64,000 nt of DNA from Pseudomonas profundi (lineage in GTDB: Bacteria > Pseudomonadota > Gammaproteobacteria > Pseudomonadales > Pseudomonadaceae): NCBI RefSeq assembly GCF_008638305.1, contig NZ_VTPZ01000007.1:71437-135436 (forward strand). The letters run 5' to 3'. Below the pieces are notes generated by a model. The model was not told where the DNA came from. It worked only from the letters and a program-made list of their open reading frames with translations, and did no database searches. Both the position numbers and the translations under genes were made by a program. Shown one piece after another: positions 9,016 to 19,200 of the stretch. The stretch's first letter is position 1. Each line of letters starts with the position of its first letter.

Positions 9016-11070
9016 ATGAAACCCGCAACCTTCGCCACACCCCACGCCCTCGCTATTGCAGTAGCCGCCTCACTCTTACCGGCCGTCTCGTTCGCCCAGT
9101 CGGACAATGTGCTGAAAATGCCCTCCATGCAGGTAGTCGGATCCGAGCAGGATGCGATATCGCGCCAGACCGGCGCGGTGGTGATCGTCGATAGCGAAGA
9201 GATCCAGCGCATCCAGCCGACGTCTACCGAAGATGTTCTGCGCCGACAGCCGGGCATCAACACCAAGACCGAGGAAGAGTCGGCGATTGTCAGCAATATC
9301 GGTATCCGCGGTCTGTCGGCCAGCGAGTCGAAGTCTTTGGTTCTGGAGGATGGGGTACCGGTTGCACCCGGCCTGTTCATTGGGAACGACCGCTATTACA
9401 ACCCCCGCATCCAGCGCATGGACGGCATCGAGATACTCAAGGGCTCCTCCTCTCTGCGTTACGGACCCTCTACCATTGGCGGCGTAATCAACTACATCAC
9501 CAAGACGCCGGTTGACGGCGTCGGTGTGTCGGCGCGCGTCGGTTCGTGGAATACACGCGAGGTGACTCTGGAAGCAGGCGGACGGAATGACGCGGGGAAT
9601 GCTTCCGCTGGTCTGGTCGCGACCCACGCGCGCAGCGACGGTTGGCTCGATCGGGACTATGAAATGACCGATCTGATGTTCAAGGCCGGTATCGCTCCGA
9701 ATGAAAACCATAACCTGGGCGTGAAGCTTTCCTGGCACGAGAACGATGCAAATATCTCCTACCGTGGGATGTTCCTGGGCGACTACCGCGCGGGCAAAAC
9801 CTACAACCCGGCGCCGGATGATTACTACCTGACCGACCGCAAGGCGATAGATGTCAATCATGAGTGGCACCTGAACGATAGGGCGACCCTGAAAACCCTG
9901 GCTTACTGGAGTGAGCTGACGCGGGACTACTGGCGCTACGGTGTTGACACTCCCGCCTCCAACGCGGCGGGCCGCTGGGTCTACACCGACGACCTGACCG
10001 GCAATAACCGTGCCTTCGAACGCTACGGCATCGAATCACGGCTGTCGCTCGACCACGACCTGTTCGGCTGGATCAACGAAGCCGAGTTCGGCGTACGAGT
10101 GATGAAGGAAGAAGCAGATGATCGCCGCATCCGGGCTACGCGGGCCAACGACCGCAGCGGCATCAATGACCGCCACAGAATCGACTCCGCCGAAAGCGTC
10201 GCAGGTTACGTACAGAACCGGATCGTCTTCAATGACCGCTTCAGCGTCACGCCAGGTGTGCGGATTGAGTCCTACGAACAGGAGCGCCGCGTCAAAACGG
10301 AGGACGATGCCTCGGCCACGACGCGCAACACCGAAGTGCTGCCCGGCATTGGCGCGACGTACCAGCTGATTCCTGAAGCGCAACTGTACGGCGGTGTATA
10401 CAAGGCATTTTCTCCGGCATCCAACGGTGTAGCACTTGATGGTCTAGCCGACCAGAAGCTGGATGGCGAACGCTCAGTGAATTACGAGTTCGGGGTACGC
10501 GGCGCGAGCGGCGTGATCAATTACGAGCTGACAGCCTTCTACATGGATTTTCGCAATCAGGTGGTCACCGGCAACAGTGATCCTAATCTGTCGCAGTCCA
10601 ATGCCGGCAAGACTGAGCATTACGGCCTTGAAGCCGCACTGGGCGTAGCTCTTGGCCACGGCTTCAGCGTCGACTCCAACCTGACCTGGGTACCGGTGTC
10701 CGATTTCACCACGGGTGAGTTCGAGGGCAACCGCCTGCCCTACGCACCTGAATACATCGCTAACCTTGGCCTTCATTACGTCCAGGGCCCGTTCGCCTCA
10801 TCGCTCACTGCACACTATCGGGGCGAGCAGTTCGGCAGTCCCGACAACGTCAAGGCAATACCGGCGGGTGCTGAGGGCGGGATCTGGGGCGGTGAAATGT
10901 CCTCCTATACCCTGTTCGATCTGACCACGCGCTATCAGGTTAACGAGCAGTTCGGCGTGCAGGCTGCGGCCAAGAACCTTACCGACAAGCGCTATATTAC
11001 TGGCCTGCGTCAGGGTGTGTACGTCGGGCCTGAGCGGTCGTTTGAAGTGGCGCTTAATTACGATTTCTAA
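9016..11070 (+). CDS. TonB-dependent outer-membrane receptor (iron/siderophore type)
   Basis: 684 residues with a signal peptide cleaved near FAQS. A plug domain (about 35-160) follows, with the conserved VLRRQPGINT, IGIRGL and VLEDGVPVAPG, and MDGIEILKGSSSLRYGPSTIGGVINYITKTP. A 22-stranded barrel ends in the aromatic residue of VALNYDF. The plug is FecA-like in style, but there is no N-terminal secretin/TonB signalling domain and no FecI/FecR pair beside it, so it should be a simple uptake receptor. The Fur box at 8928-8946 indicates iron repression. The ligand is not deducible; ferric citrate or a xenosiderophore would fit. Confidence 0.92.
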   Translation: MKPATFATPHALAIAVAASLLPAVSFAQSDNVLKMPSMQVVGSEQDAISRQTGAVVIVDSEEIQRIQPTSTEDVLRRQPGINTKTEEESAIVSNIGIRGLSASESKSLVLEDGVPVAPGLFIGNDRYYNPRIQRMDGIEILKGSSSLRYGPSTIGGVINYITKTPVDGVGVSARVGSWNTREVTLEAGGRNDAGNASAGLVATHARSDGWLDRDYEMTDLMFKAGIAPNENHNLGVKLSWHENDANISYRGMFLGDYRAGKTYNPAPDDYYLTDRKAIDVNHEWHLNDRATLKTLAYWSELTRDYWRYGVDTPASNAAGRWVYTDDLTGNNRAFERYGIESRLSLDHDLFGWINEAEFGVRVMKEEADDRRIRATRANDRSGINDRHRIDSAESVAGYVQNRIVFNDRFSVTPGVRIESYEQERRVKTEDDASATTRNTEVLPGIGATYQLIPEAQLYGGVYKAFSPASNGVALDGLADQKLDGERSVNYEFGVRGASGVINYELTAFYMDFRNQVVTGNSDPNLSQSNAGKTEHYGLEAALGVALGHGFSVDSNLTWVPVSDFTTGEFEGNRLPYAPEYIANLGLHYVQGPFASSLTAHYRGEQFGSPDNVKAIPAGAEGGIWGGEMSSYTLFDLTTRYQVNEQFGVQAAAKNLTDKRYITGLRQGVYVGPERSFEVALNYDF

Positions 11071-11081
11071 GCGGCATTCTC

Positions 11082-11117
11082 CAGCAAACAGCCAGCGCAC
11101 CTGTCGGCTGTTTGCTG
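11082..11117. terminator. hairpin after TonB receptor
   Basis: CAGCAAACAGCC (11082-11093) and GGCTGTTTGCTG (11106-11117) form a perfect 12-bp stem with a 12-nt loop, 11 bp past the stop. There is no T-run, so terminator strength is uncertain. Confidence 0.5.
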
Positions 11118-11341
11118 CGCTGAGCATTCAGCTTGGTGTACCTCTATTAGAATCCTTACGAACAGCTCGGCGGTCTTGAACTTGGCAATTTAGGGCGTGT
11201 CGTAATCGCTAAGAAACCGGTAATTCGAGCATTCAGGGATAGCGTCGAGGAGACAGCAGTACGCTCCGGAAAGGGGGGCGTGAAGTGTATCCAGCGACAT
11301 CGACTTGCTGATCAAGTGCGAGGAAAAACAAGGATTCTGAC

Positions 11342-12808
11342 ATGGATATCAATCGCGTATCGCCCGAGCGTATAGGGAACAAGCATTACGAACTTATCAT
11401 TATTGGATCCGGGTTCGGCTCCACTTTCTTTCTGAACGAAGCGGTCAAGCACATCGCCGGCAGAGCTCTGGTGATCGAATGGGGCGATCATTATCCTTGG
11501 GCCGCCCAGGTCCGTGACCAACGAAACAGCGATATTCCCCAGGATTCCACCTACGAGAACCGCGGCGACAAGCCCTGGAACATGACCATCGGCCTGGGCG
11601 GCGGCATGAACTGCTGGTTTTCCCAGGCGCCACGCCTGCACCCCAAAGACTTTTACATGAAAACCCACTTCGGGGTGAGTAACGACTGGCCGGTCGACTA
11701 TGACGAACTGAAACCTTACTACTGCCAGGTCGAGACCATGATGTCGATTGCCGGCGATCCGGCGATGGCACGAATTCTGCCTCGCAGCATGCCCTACCCT
11801 CTGCCGCCACACAGGGGCACCACAGTCGACGAAATGATGAAGGCGGCAATGCCCGAACACCATTTTATCGTCCCCACGGGGCGCGCCAGCGTGGTCAACA
11901 ATAAGCGCGGAGTGTGTTGCTCCAATGCAACCTGTTATCACTGCCCGGCCAATGCCAAGTTCACGGCCGAAAATGGCTTCCCCTCCTTGTTCAGCCATCC
12001 AAAGGTGGACGTTTGCCTACGTTCGGAGGTCAAGTCGCTGGACTATCGGGGCGATACCATCACTGCGGCAGTGTTCGAGTCAAAGGGCAAGCAGTACAGG
12101 GTTTACGGAGATATGTTCGTGCTGGGGGCCAATGCCATCCAGGCGCCCGCTATTCTGTTGCGCTCGGATATTATCTACGGCGAAACGGCCCACAACCTCC
12201 ACGAACAGATAGGGGCAGACGTTGAGGTCTATCTCGATGGTCTGGCTGCTCTGAACGGCAGCACCATCAGTACCGGGCTCAATTACTACTTCTACGATGG
12301 CGATTTCCGGAAGGAGCGCGGCGCCAGCGTGGTCGGGTTCGAAAATCGCTGGCCCCATGGGTTGCGGCTCGAGCCAGGCAAATGGCATCACCTCCTTCCG
12401 CTCAACATCGTAACCGAGGATTTGCCAAGCCTGGATAACAGGGTGACGGTTGATCCTGACACCGGCAAGGCCATCATCCACCACACCGGCCCATCCGAGT
12501 ATGGCCGCAAGGGGCTGGACCATGTACTCAATAATCTCGACGAACTGCTGGCGGCGATACCGGTGGAATCCATCCACTTCAGGCGCTGGCGGATAACCGA
12601 GTCGCACGTGCAGGGCACGCTGCGTATGGGTGAGGACGGAGATGGCTCGGTAGTCGATCATAGCCTGATGCATCATCGCAAACGCAACCTGATGGTCGTG
12701 GGCAGCTCGACCTTCCCTACCTGTTCGGCCTCCAATCCCAGCGTAACCGTAGCGGCGATGTCCATCCGGGCGGCCGATCTGCTCTATGGCAAGGGAGCGT
12801 TAGCGTGA
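11342..12808 (+). CDS. GMC-type FAD dehydrogenase, catalytic subunit, with CCx4C motif
   Basis: 488 residues. The N-terminal dinucleotide-binding motif is IIIGSGFGS (about residue 20). The C-terminal GMC domain contains SHVQGTLRMG and VGSSTFPTCSASNPSVTVAAM, where the active-site His (in ITESHVQG) and Asn (SNPS) lie. Cys192, Cys193, Cys198 and Cys201 form CCx4Cx2C. From memory, FAD glucose dehydrogenase of Burkholderia cepacia has CCx4C cysteines that hold a [3Fe-4S] cluster for direct electron transfer. The gene after it, overlapping by 4 bp, encodes a small Tat-signal subunit; the large subunit has no signal itself and would be carried through Tat by the small one. No cytochrome c subunit follows. 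The sugar or polyol substrate is unknown. Confidence 0.85.
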   Translation: MDINRVSPERIGNKHYELIIIGSGFGSTFFLNEAVKHIAGRALVIEWGDHYPWAAQVRDQRNSDIPQDSTYENRGDKPWNMTIGLGGGMNCWFSQAPRLHPKDFYMKTHFGVSNDWPVDYDELKPYYCQVETMMSIAGDPAMARILPRSMPYPLPPHRGTTVDEMMKAAMPEHHFIVPTGRASVVNNKRGVCCSNATCYHCPANAKFTAENGFPSLFSHPKVDVCLRSEVKSLDYRGDTITAAVFESKGKQYRVYGDMFVLGANAIQAPAILLRSDIIYGETAHNLHEQIGADVEVYLDGLAALNGSTISTGLNYYFYDGDFRKERGASVVGFENRWPHGLRLEPGKWHHLLPLNIVTEDLPSLDNRVTVDPDTGKAIIHHTGPSEYGRKGLDHVLNNLDELLAAIPVESIHFRRWRITESHVQGTLRMGEDGDGSVVDHSLMHHRKRNLMVVGSSTFPTCSASNPSVTVAAMSIRAADLLYGKGALA

Positions 12809-13221
12809 ACAGGCGCAATTTTCTGATTTTGTCTGCAGCCACAGCAAGCGCAGCCGCAATAGGCGGGACCGTTGCCGTGCTGGATGATCCCTATGCCTAT
12901 ATTCACATGCTGCTGCGCGGGTACGTTGGCGAATTCACCATGGACGAAGAGCAGGCGCGTCAGTTCGTGGATGCATTCAGCGAGCATTACGGTACTGAGA
13001 AAGTGCTGGGCTTTGTTGCTCTGCACCGCCTTCGCAAGGCGACGCCACTAAGCACTGAATATACCGACGCCAAGGTTAATCTATACGAACGTCGGCTTGT
13101 GTCAGATTTCATGACCTCGACAGACTTTTTCCGCCAGTATCAACAGGGCGGCGTGCCGACAGTCAGCTTCACAGGCTTCAAGCTTCCCTGCAGCAACCCC
13201 TTCGCTCAGCGGGTTTCTTGA
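12805..13221 (+). CDS. small Tat subunit of the GMC dehydrogenase (gluconate 2-dehydrogenase subunit 3-like)
   Basis: 138 residues starting at GTG 12805 inside the end of the dehydrogenase gene (GTGA overlap, translational coupling). The N-terminus NRRNFLILSAATASAAA is a Tat signal with RRNFL. The rest is a small helical protein of the size of the gamma/subunit-3 proteins of FAD-dependent sugar dehydrogenases, which help mature and export the catalytic subunit. Identification rests on size, signal and gene pairing more than on strong motif matches. Confidence 0.7.
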   Translation: MNRRNFLILSAATASAAAIGGTVAVLDDPYAYIHMLLRGYVGEFTMDEEQARQFVDAFSEHYGTEKVLGFVALHRLRKATPLSTEYTDAKVNLYERRLVSDFMTSTDFFRQYQQGGVPTVSFTGFKLPCSNPFAQRVS

Positions 13222-13245
13222 CAGGAGCAAACAACAAGCCCCCGC

Positions 13246-13503
13246 TCAGCTGAGCGTTCCCGTTTTCAACAGGAAATCAATCAACAGCCGGCTGACCTCT
13301 TCCGGTCGCTCCTGCTGCACCCAGTGCCCGGCGTTGTCGATCAGGTGTTTACCCTGTAGCCGGGGCACCGTGCTGGTCATCGCCTCGATGTCCTCGCCGG
13401 TTATCTTCAGCAGGCCAATCGCCCCACCGATGACAGGATCCAGCTGTGCAGGTGCAGGTGCAGTTGAAGCCACCACGCCCGGTTGGCATTGATTCGGGAT
13501 CAT
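13246..13503 (-). pseudogene. 3' fragment of an epoxide-hydrolase-like gene (duplicate of 14288-15253)
   Basis: The 85-codon open frame matches only the last 50-60 residues of the intact hydrolase next door (LKITGEDIEAM..., LQGKHLIDNAGHWVQQ, VSRLLIDFL), including the catalytic His region, but lacks the nucleophile and oxyanion regions. Nucleotides 13271-13416 and 14295-14440 align without gaps, with about a dozen differences. Upstream of the match the sequence is unrelated. This is a remnant of a tandem duplication; it should have no enzymatic function. Confidence 0.8.
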
Positions 13504-13724
13504 GGCATCATTGTGCCATCCACCTGTTAGTATCGCGCTGAAAGCTACGGGACCTTGCCGTAAGGGCCTGTACCGATCTGATTAGCGTCAAGATCGAAGC
13601 TCGCATCACAGGCGTGCGGGTGTGTACGCCTGAAGAAAATGTTTGGCCGCGCTATATCAGGGAAGATTTATCGGTTAAGGCTACAGCCGCTAATGTAGCC
13701 ATATGGACATCTAGGGACTAATCA

Positions 13725-14153
13725 ATGAAATGCGTTAAAATCGCCGGGCTTTTCTGTGCCGTAACTTTGGCAAGTGGCTGCGCCACTGGCTTGAACTCCA
13801 TGCAGGAGCGCGAATACCGAGCCATGCAGTCAGAGAATGTTTTGGTAGAAGAGAAGAGCCCCACCGCGGGAGCGGTTCTGGGTATATTGCCAGGCGGCGG
13901 CTCCTTTTATGCGCGTGAACCAGCATTAGGGATAGTAAATCTATTGTTCTGGCCCTTATCCATCCTATGGGACCCTATCAGTGGGCGCGACGGCGCCATG
14001 GCGATCAACTACGATCTCAGCAAACAAAAACTCAAGCGTGATTTGGCAAGCGAGATGTCCGAACTGGACAATCAGCTGACACTGGGTCAGGTTACCAATG
14101 TCGAGTATGTGGCTGAAAAAAGAAAGGTCGAAAAGAAGTACGACTTCCAGTAA
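13725..14153 (+). CDS. lipoprotein of unknown function
   Basis: 142 residues with a lipobox LASGC (lipidated Cys19). After it are a hydrophobic, Gly/Pro-rich middle (AGAVLGILPGGGSFYAREPALGIVNLLFWPLSILWDP, about 48-85), which could dip into the membrane, and a charged C-terminal helix (LKRDLASEMSELDNQL...YVAEKRKVEKKYDFQ). I do not recognise a named family; similar small lipoproteins occur in Gammaproteobacteria. It sits between the two copies of the hydrolase repeat on the opposite strand, so it may have been carried in or trapped by the same rearrangement. Confidence 0.75.
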   Translation: MKCVKIAGLFCAVTLASGCATGLNSMQEREYRAMQSENVLVEEKSPTAGAVLGILPGGGSFYAREPALGIVNLLFWPLSILWDPISGRDGAMAINYDLSKQKLKRDLASEMSELDNQLTLGQVTNVEYVAEKRKVEKKYDFQ

Positions 14154-14227
14154 TCAGATTGATATTAGCTAACCAAGCGGCCTGAATCCGGGTCGCCTGG
14201 TCATATCGTTCCGCTGTTACTTAGTGA

Positions 14228-14261
14228 AACCGGTTCACATGCGGGTCCGCATGCGCCGGTT
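14228..14261. repeat. palindromic hairpin between lipoprotein and hydrolase
   Basis: Nested complementary arms: AACCGG (14228-14233) with CCGGTT (14256-14261), and CATGCGG (14238-14244) with CCGCATG (14247-14253). It lies between two convergent genes; either a bidirectional terminator without T-run or a REP-like element. Confidence 0.45.
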
Positions 14262-14287
14262 CTCAGTGCCTAAAAGACAGCGGATAT

Positions 14288-15253
14288 TCACTTCAGGAAA
14301 TCGATCAACAGCCGGCTGACCTCTTCCGGTCGCTCCTGCTGCACCCAGTGCCCGGCGTTGTCGATCAGGTGTTTGCCCTGTAACCGGGGCACCGTGCTGT
14401 CCATGGCCTCGGTGTCTTCTGCGGTTATCTTCAGCACGCCGTCCAGCGCGCCGGCGATATAGATCAGCGGCTGGGTGATGCGCGCGCCGTCCCAGAACGG
14501 CGTCTGTGCCCAGTTCCGATCCATGTTGCGATACCAGTTGATGCCGCCGCGGAAGCCGGAATGCTGGAAGTGGTCGATGAAGGTGTCCAGATCCGCTTCA
14601 GACAGCCAGCCGGGGAGCTCGTCGGGGGTTGTCAGGTTGTCGACAAGCCGGGTGTTCTTGTCGAAGAACACCATATTGGTCTTCGGTTGAGCCGTATTGA
14701 TGCGCGATTCGGCCGCCCCGTCATACAGGATGCCCAGCAAACTGCGGCGTACGTCCGCGTCCAGCTCCGCTTCTGCCCGACCTGGCGTTTGGAAATACGT
14801 CTGATAAAAATGCGCTTTCTGCGAGGCCATTTCGTAACGTACCGCTGGCCTGATGGACTTGCGCTGCATGAACGGAACGCTCAGCAGCCCTACCCGCTTG
14901 AACATGTCTGGACGCAGCAACGCGGCGGCGGAGGTAACAATCGAGCCCATGTCATGTCCGACAATGGCGGCCTGCTCTTCCCCCAGTGCATTGACCAGCC
15001 CTACTACGTCGCCCACCAGATCGAAAATCCCGTAATCGCTGATTTCGAGAGGCGTTTCGGTATATCCGTATCCGCGCTGGTCGGGGGCAACCACCCGGTA
15101 CCCTGCCTCAGCAAGCGCCGTAATCTGATGCCGCCAGGTATACCAGGTCTCCGGCCAGCCGTGCAGCAGGAGGACCAGCGGCCCCTCCCCATGCTCGACG
15201 TAATGCATGCGGATGCCATTGGTGTGAACGTAAGCATGCTTGAAAGATGTCAA
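14288..15253 (-). CDS. alpha/beta hydrolase, epoxide hydrolase type
   Basis: 321 residues with the soluble epoxide hydrolase pattern: oxyanion motif HGWPE (31-35), DQRGYGYTETP, nucleophile Asp101 in VGHDMGS (Asp, not Ser, at the elbow), and catalytic His302 in NAGHWVQQERPEEV. Asp nucleophile enzymes of this fold are epoxide hydrolases or haloalkane/haloacetate dehalogenases; HGWPE plus a long cap domain favours epoxide hydrolase. No signal peptide. Its 3' end is duplicated about 1 kb away (13246-13503). Confidence 0.88.
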   Translation of the reverse strand: MTSFKHAYVHTNGIRMHYVEHGEGPLVLLLHGWPETWYTWRHQITALAEAGYRVVAPDQRGYGYTETPLEISDYGIFDLVGDVVGLVNALGEEQAAIVGHDMGSIVTSAAALLRPDMFKRVGLLSVPFMQRKSIRPAVRYEMASQKAHFYQTYFQTPGRAEAELDADVRRSLLGILYDGAAESRINTAQPKTNMVFFDKNTRLVDNLTTPDELPGWLSEADLDTFIDHFQHSGFRGGINWYRNMDRNWAQTPFWDGARITQPLIYIAGALDGVLKITAEDTEAMDSTVPRLQGKHLIDNAGHWVQQERPEEVSRLLIDFLK

Positions 15254-15305
15254 TATGCGCCCCCCGGTAAAATGACGACGATGAGCGAATGCCGGCCCTG
15301 CCCGG

Positions 15306-16106
15306 TTACGGCAGCTTACCCCGTCCGAGCTGCTGAACCTGTTCGACCCGTTGCCGTAACTGCGCTATGGCATCGACCATGTGCTGCTTGAGATCGGTAT
15401 TGCGCTCATCCTGGACTTTCAGCATAGACGCTGACATATCGAGGGTTTGCAAGGGGGTGGACAGATCGTGAGCCAATCGACGCACCGCTTGGGTATGCGC
15501 CTCTCGCGCCGCCGTCGCCTGGGCGAGGCATATTTCCAGCAAGTCGACTCGCAGGCGTTGGGCGACGGCGATATCAGCGTCTGTCCAGCGTGTCTGATCG
15601 CCGGAGGACGCATCCTGCTTGCGGAACCAGAGCAGCCAGCCTGCCTCGCTGGGGCTGAACCGCACAGCCAGTACGCTGCAGAATGTATCGTCCTCGCGCG
15701 CTTCGCGGCCTTCCGCCGCGCGCTGGATACAGACCTGTTCCTGATCGCCCGTGTCTAGCAGCGTTTCAGCCAATTGGAGAGCAAGATAATCAAGCTCTCC
15801 TGCGGTGCTGGCAGCCTCTCCGTTACGTGTTACCGCTGCGGCTTCGCACGGCAGGAGATTGGCAATGTTCAGGTCAGCTGCTGTCAGGGCTGCGAGAAGG
15901 TTGTCGTTCTGCCTCAGACGGTCGACCAATTGTCTGTACTGCGGAGATGTGTCGTGCACCCGCACGGCATTTACCAGGTTCACCTGAATCGCTTGTGCCA
16001 TGAATTTTCCGATATCTATTGTTATGAGATCTGCGTTGCGGAGTGTAGCGCGAGATGATTGGTTAAGCTCAAAGCGTGCCCATATGCACAGCACAAGCGC
16101 AAGCAC
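15306..16106 (-). pseudogene. truncated phytochrome-like kinase (GAF end, PHY, HisKA; no ATPase domain)
   Basis: The frame opens right after an in-frame TGA; the possible starts are GTG 16106 or an internal ATG (FMAQAIQ). Residues about 15-45 resemble the end of a phytochrome GAF domain, 60-190 a PHY domain (LLPCEAAAVTRNG, CSVLAVRFSPSEAGWLLWFRKQ, RWTDADIAVAQRLRVDLLEICL), and 205-250 a HisKA helix (RRLAHDLSTPLQTL). The product stops there: the PAS domain, the bilin-binding GAF core and the HATPase are all missing. So it cannot be a working phytochrome kinase. It is either a decayed gene or a stand-alone dimerisation/PHY module. It is divergent from the CheB/CheR/kinase fusion gene. Confidence 0.6.
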
Positions 16107-16257
16107 TCATGAATTGGAACTGACGGCTGGTCAGGTTAGAGTGTCTCGCTTTTCACCCAGTATGCAACCTGAGTGATTGTTTCAATGGAACGGCTCGGTT
16201 TCGCGAGTATCTGTATTCTAGGCAATCAGCTCAGCATCCAAGCAGCCAAGAGATCAA

Positions 16258-19200
16258 ATGGATACTACATCCGCGCCACCGGCACCTTCGCAAGACGTAT
16301 CGCAAGGGTCCACGACCAAACGCAGTCATTTGAATTTCCCAGTCGTTGGCATCGGCGCATCGGCTGGGGGACTGCAGGCGGTTTTGCGTTTTTTCGAGCA
16401 CATGCCCAACGACAACGGCATGGCCTTTGTCATCATCATGCACCTCTCGCCGAACCATGAAAGCAACGCCGGCAAGATCATCCAGAATGTCACGAAAATG
16501 CCAGTAAGGCAGGTGACCGGGCCGGTACCGATCGAGAAGAATCATGTATATGTGATCTCGCCGGCACTGGATCTGACGATGCATGACGGGCATTTGCGCG
16601 TAAGCAAGCCAAAGCCCAAGCGTGGCGGCCAGATCGCCATTGATCTGTTCTTCCGGACGCTGGCTGATACACATCACGAACATGCGTTCTGTCTCGTACT
16701 GTCAGGAACGGGCAGTGACGGTGCGGTGGGTTTGTCGCGCATCAAGGAGCAAGGCGGAGTCACTTTGGCGCAACTGCCGGATGATGCGGAATACGACGAT
16801 ATGCCGCGCAGCGCCATCGCCACCGGAATGGTTGATCTGGTACTACCGGTCGCGGAGATGCCGCACAAGCTTCTCGAGCTCTGGCATAACTCCCGCCAGA
16901 TAAAAATGCCGGCGGACCTCAGTGCTGAGGTGCGTGCACCCACCAACGAGGAAGAAGCGATTGCTGCCGAGCGCGCATTACGTGACATCCTTGCCCTGCT
17001 ATACAGCCGCACCGGACATAACTTCAAGCATTACAAGCGGGCAACCGTGCTGCGGCGCGTAGAGCGACGTTTGCAGGTCAACACGCAGCCCGACCTGCAA
17101 TCGTATCTGGGCTACCTGCAGGCGAACCCGCAGGAGGCTGACGCGCTGTTGGCCGATATGCTGATTGGCGTGACCAACTATTTCAGGGACCGCGAGGCTT
17201 TTGAAGCACTCGAACGGGACGTGATACCAGAGCTTTTCACAGATCAGAAAGCGCCTGCTCAGACCAGGAGCACCGAAATTCGCGTCTGGTCAGCCGGCTG
17301 TTCCACGGGAGAGGAAGCCTATTCGTTGGCGATGCTGCTGGCAGACCAGGCACGCATCGAGCAGAGTCCTGTCAAATTGCAGATTTTCGCCACCGATATC
17401 GATGAGCGTGCCATCTCGATTGCCCGGGCGGGGGTCTATCCTGAATCCATTCTCACCGATATCGCGCCCTCTCGATTACGCGAACACTTCGTCAAGCATG
17501 ACAATCGTTACCACGTCAAAAAAGAGCTTCGCGAAACGGTGTTATTCGCTCCCCACAGCCTGCTGCGGGATCCTCCGTTCTCCCGCCTGGACCTTATTAC
17601 CTGCCGGAACCTGCTGATCTATCTTGACCGCGACGTTCAGGAGCACATCCTCAAGACGTTCCACTTTGCGCTCAAGCCCGGCGGCTATCTGTTTCTCGGC
17701 GGCTCCGAATCGGCCGACATGTGTTCCAGCCTGTTCAGCCCGGTCGACAAGAAGAACCGAATCTTCCGCGCACGCACTGGTCAGGTGCCGAACCGCTCTA
17801 TATCTGCGATGCCTGTCAACACGGCGGGAGTCACGCGCCCATCTGACGGGCGCAACGCGAGTGGCGAACAGCTGCGCAAACGATCCTACGCCGAAATCCA
17901 TCAACGCGTATTGGAGGAGTACGCCCCGCCCAGCGTGATCGTTAATGCTGACGCTGAAATTGTGCATATGTCCGACAATGCAGGTCACTTCCTGCGCTAC
18001 ATAGGCGGCGAACCTTCACACAACCTGCTCTCGCTGATCAGGCCCGAACTGCGCGTCGAATTACGCACTGCTATTTTTCAGGCGGTCCAGTCCAGACGCA
18101 GTGTTGAAGCGCGCCGGGTGCGGTTGAAGCGCGACGGACGTGCTTTGTATGTCAACATGATTGCCCGCCCGTTTCGCGACGAGGATTCGGCTAGCGATTA
18201 CATCCTGGTGCTTTTCGATGAAGTAGAAGACACCATGAGCCGCGAGAGCACCGAATCCCATGAGGAAACCAAGGACAGCGTGTTGTTGCAACTGGAAGCC
18301 GAATTGCAACGCACCCAGCTCGAACTTCAACACACCATCGAACAGTCGCGGGTATCTACCGAGGAGCTCAAGGCATCCAACGAAGAGCTGCAGGCCATCA
18401 ACGAGGAGTTTCGCTCGGCGACTGAAGAGCTGGAGACCAGCAAGGAGGAGCGTCAGTCGATCAACGAAGAGCTGATCACGGTCAATCACGAGCTCAAGAT
18501 AAAGGTTGAGGAAACCGACAAGATCAATGATGACCTGCAGAATCTGATTACCTCCACCGACATCGCCACGGTGTTCGTCGACAGGGGCATGCGGATCAAG
18601 TGGTTCACGCCGCGTGCCAAGGACCTGTTCAGCATGCTGCCGGTCGATGCCGGCCGACCGCTGATGGATATCACGCACCGCATGGATTATCCGGAACTGA
18701 TGTCGGACGCGACCCAGGTATTCGAGTCGCTGCGACCGATAGAACGCGAAGTGCCGGCACAGGACGGCCGCTGTTATCTGGCGCGACTGCTGCCCTACCG
18801 CACCACTGAAGACCACATCGAAGGCGCGGTATTGACCTTCATTGATATCAGCGCTCGCCGCGCAGCAGAGCAGGAAGTGCGCCTGGGCGAGGAGCGTATG
18901 CGACTGGTAGCCGATAGCACCGAAGACTACGCCATCATCGTGCAGGATGCCGACGGGGTGATTACCAGCTGGAATAAAGCTGCCGAGCTGACCTTTGGCT
19001 ACAGCCGGGACGAAGCCATCGGCAGTCATAGCAGTCGGCTGTTCGTGCCCGAAGATCAAGCTGCCGGCGTACCGGAGGATGAGCTACGCAGGGCCCGAGA
19101 AAGTGGCCGAGCGGAGGATGAACGCTGGCATATGCGCAAGGATGGCTCACGTTTCTATTGCAGTGGCGTAGTGACCGTACTGAACGGCGAGAGCTTTCAG

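Noticed and set aside
18061-19059. 332-codon frame opposite the coiled-coil/PAS part of the CheB-CheR fusion
   Set aside because: Leu/Phe-rich reverse reading of coiled-coil codons, no motif.
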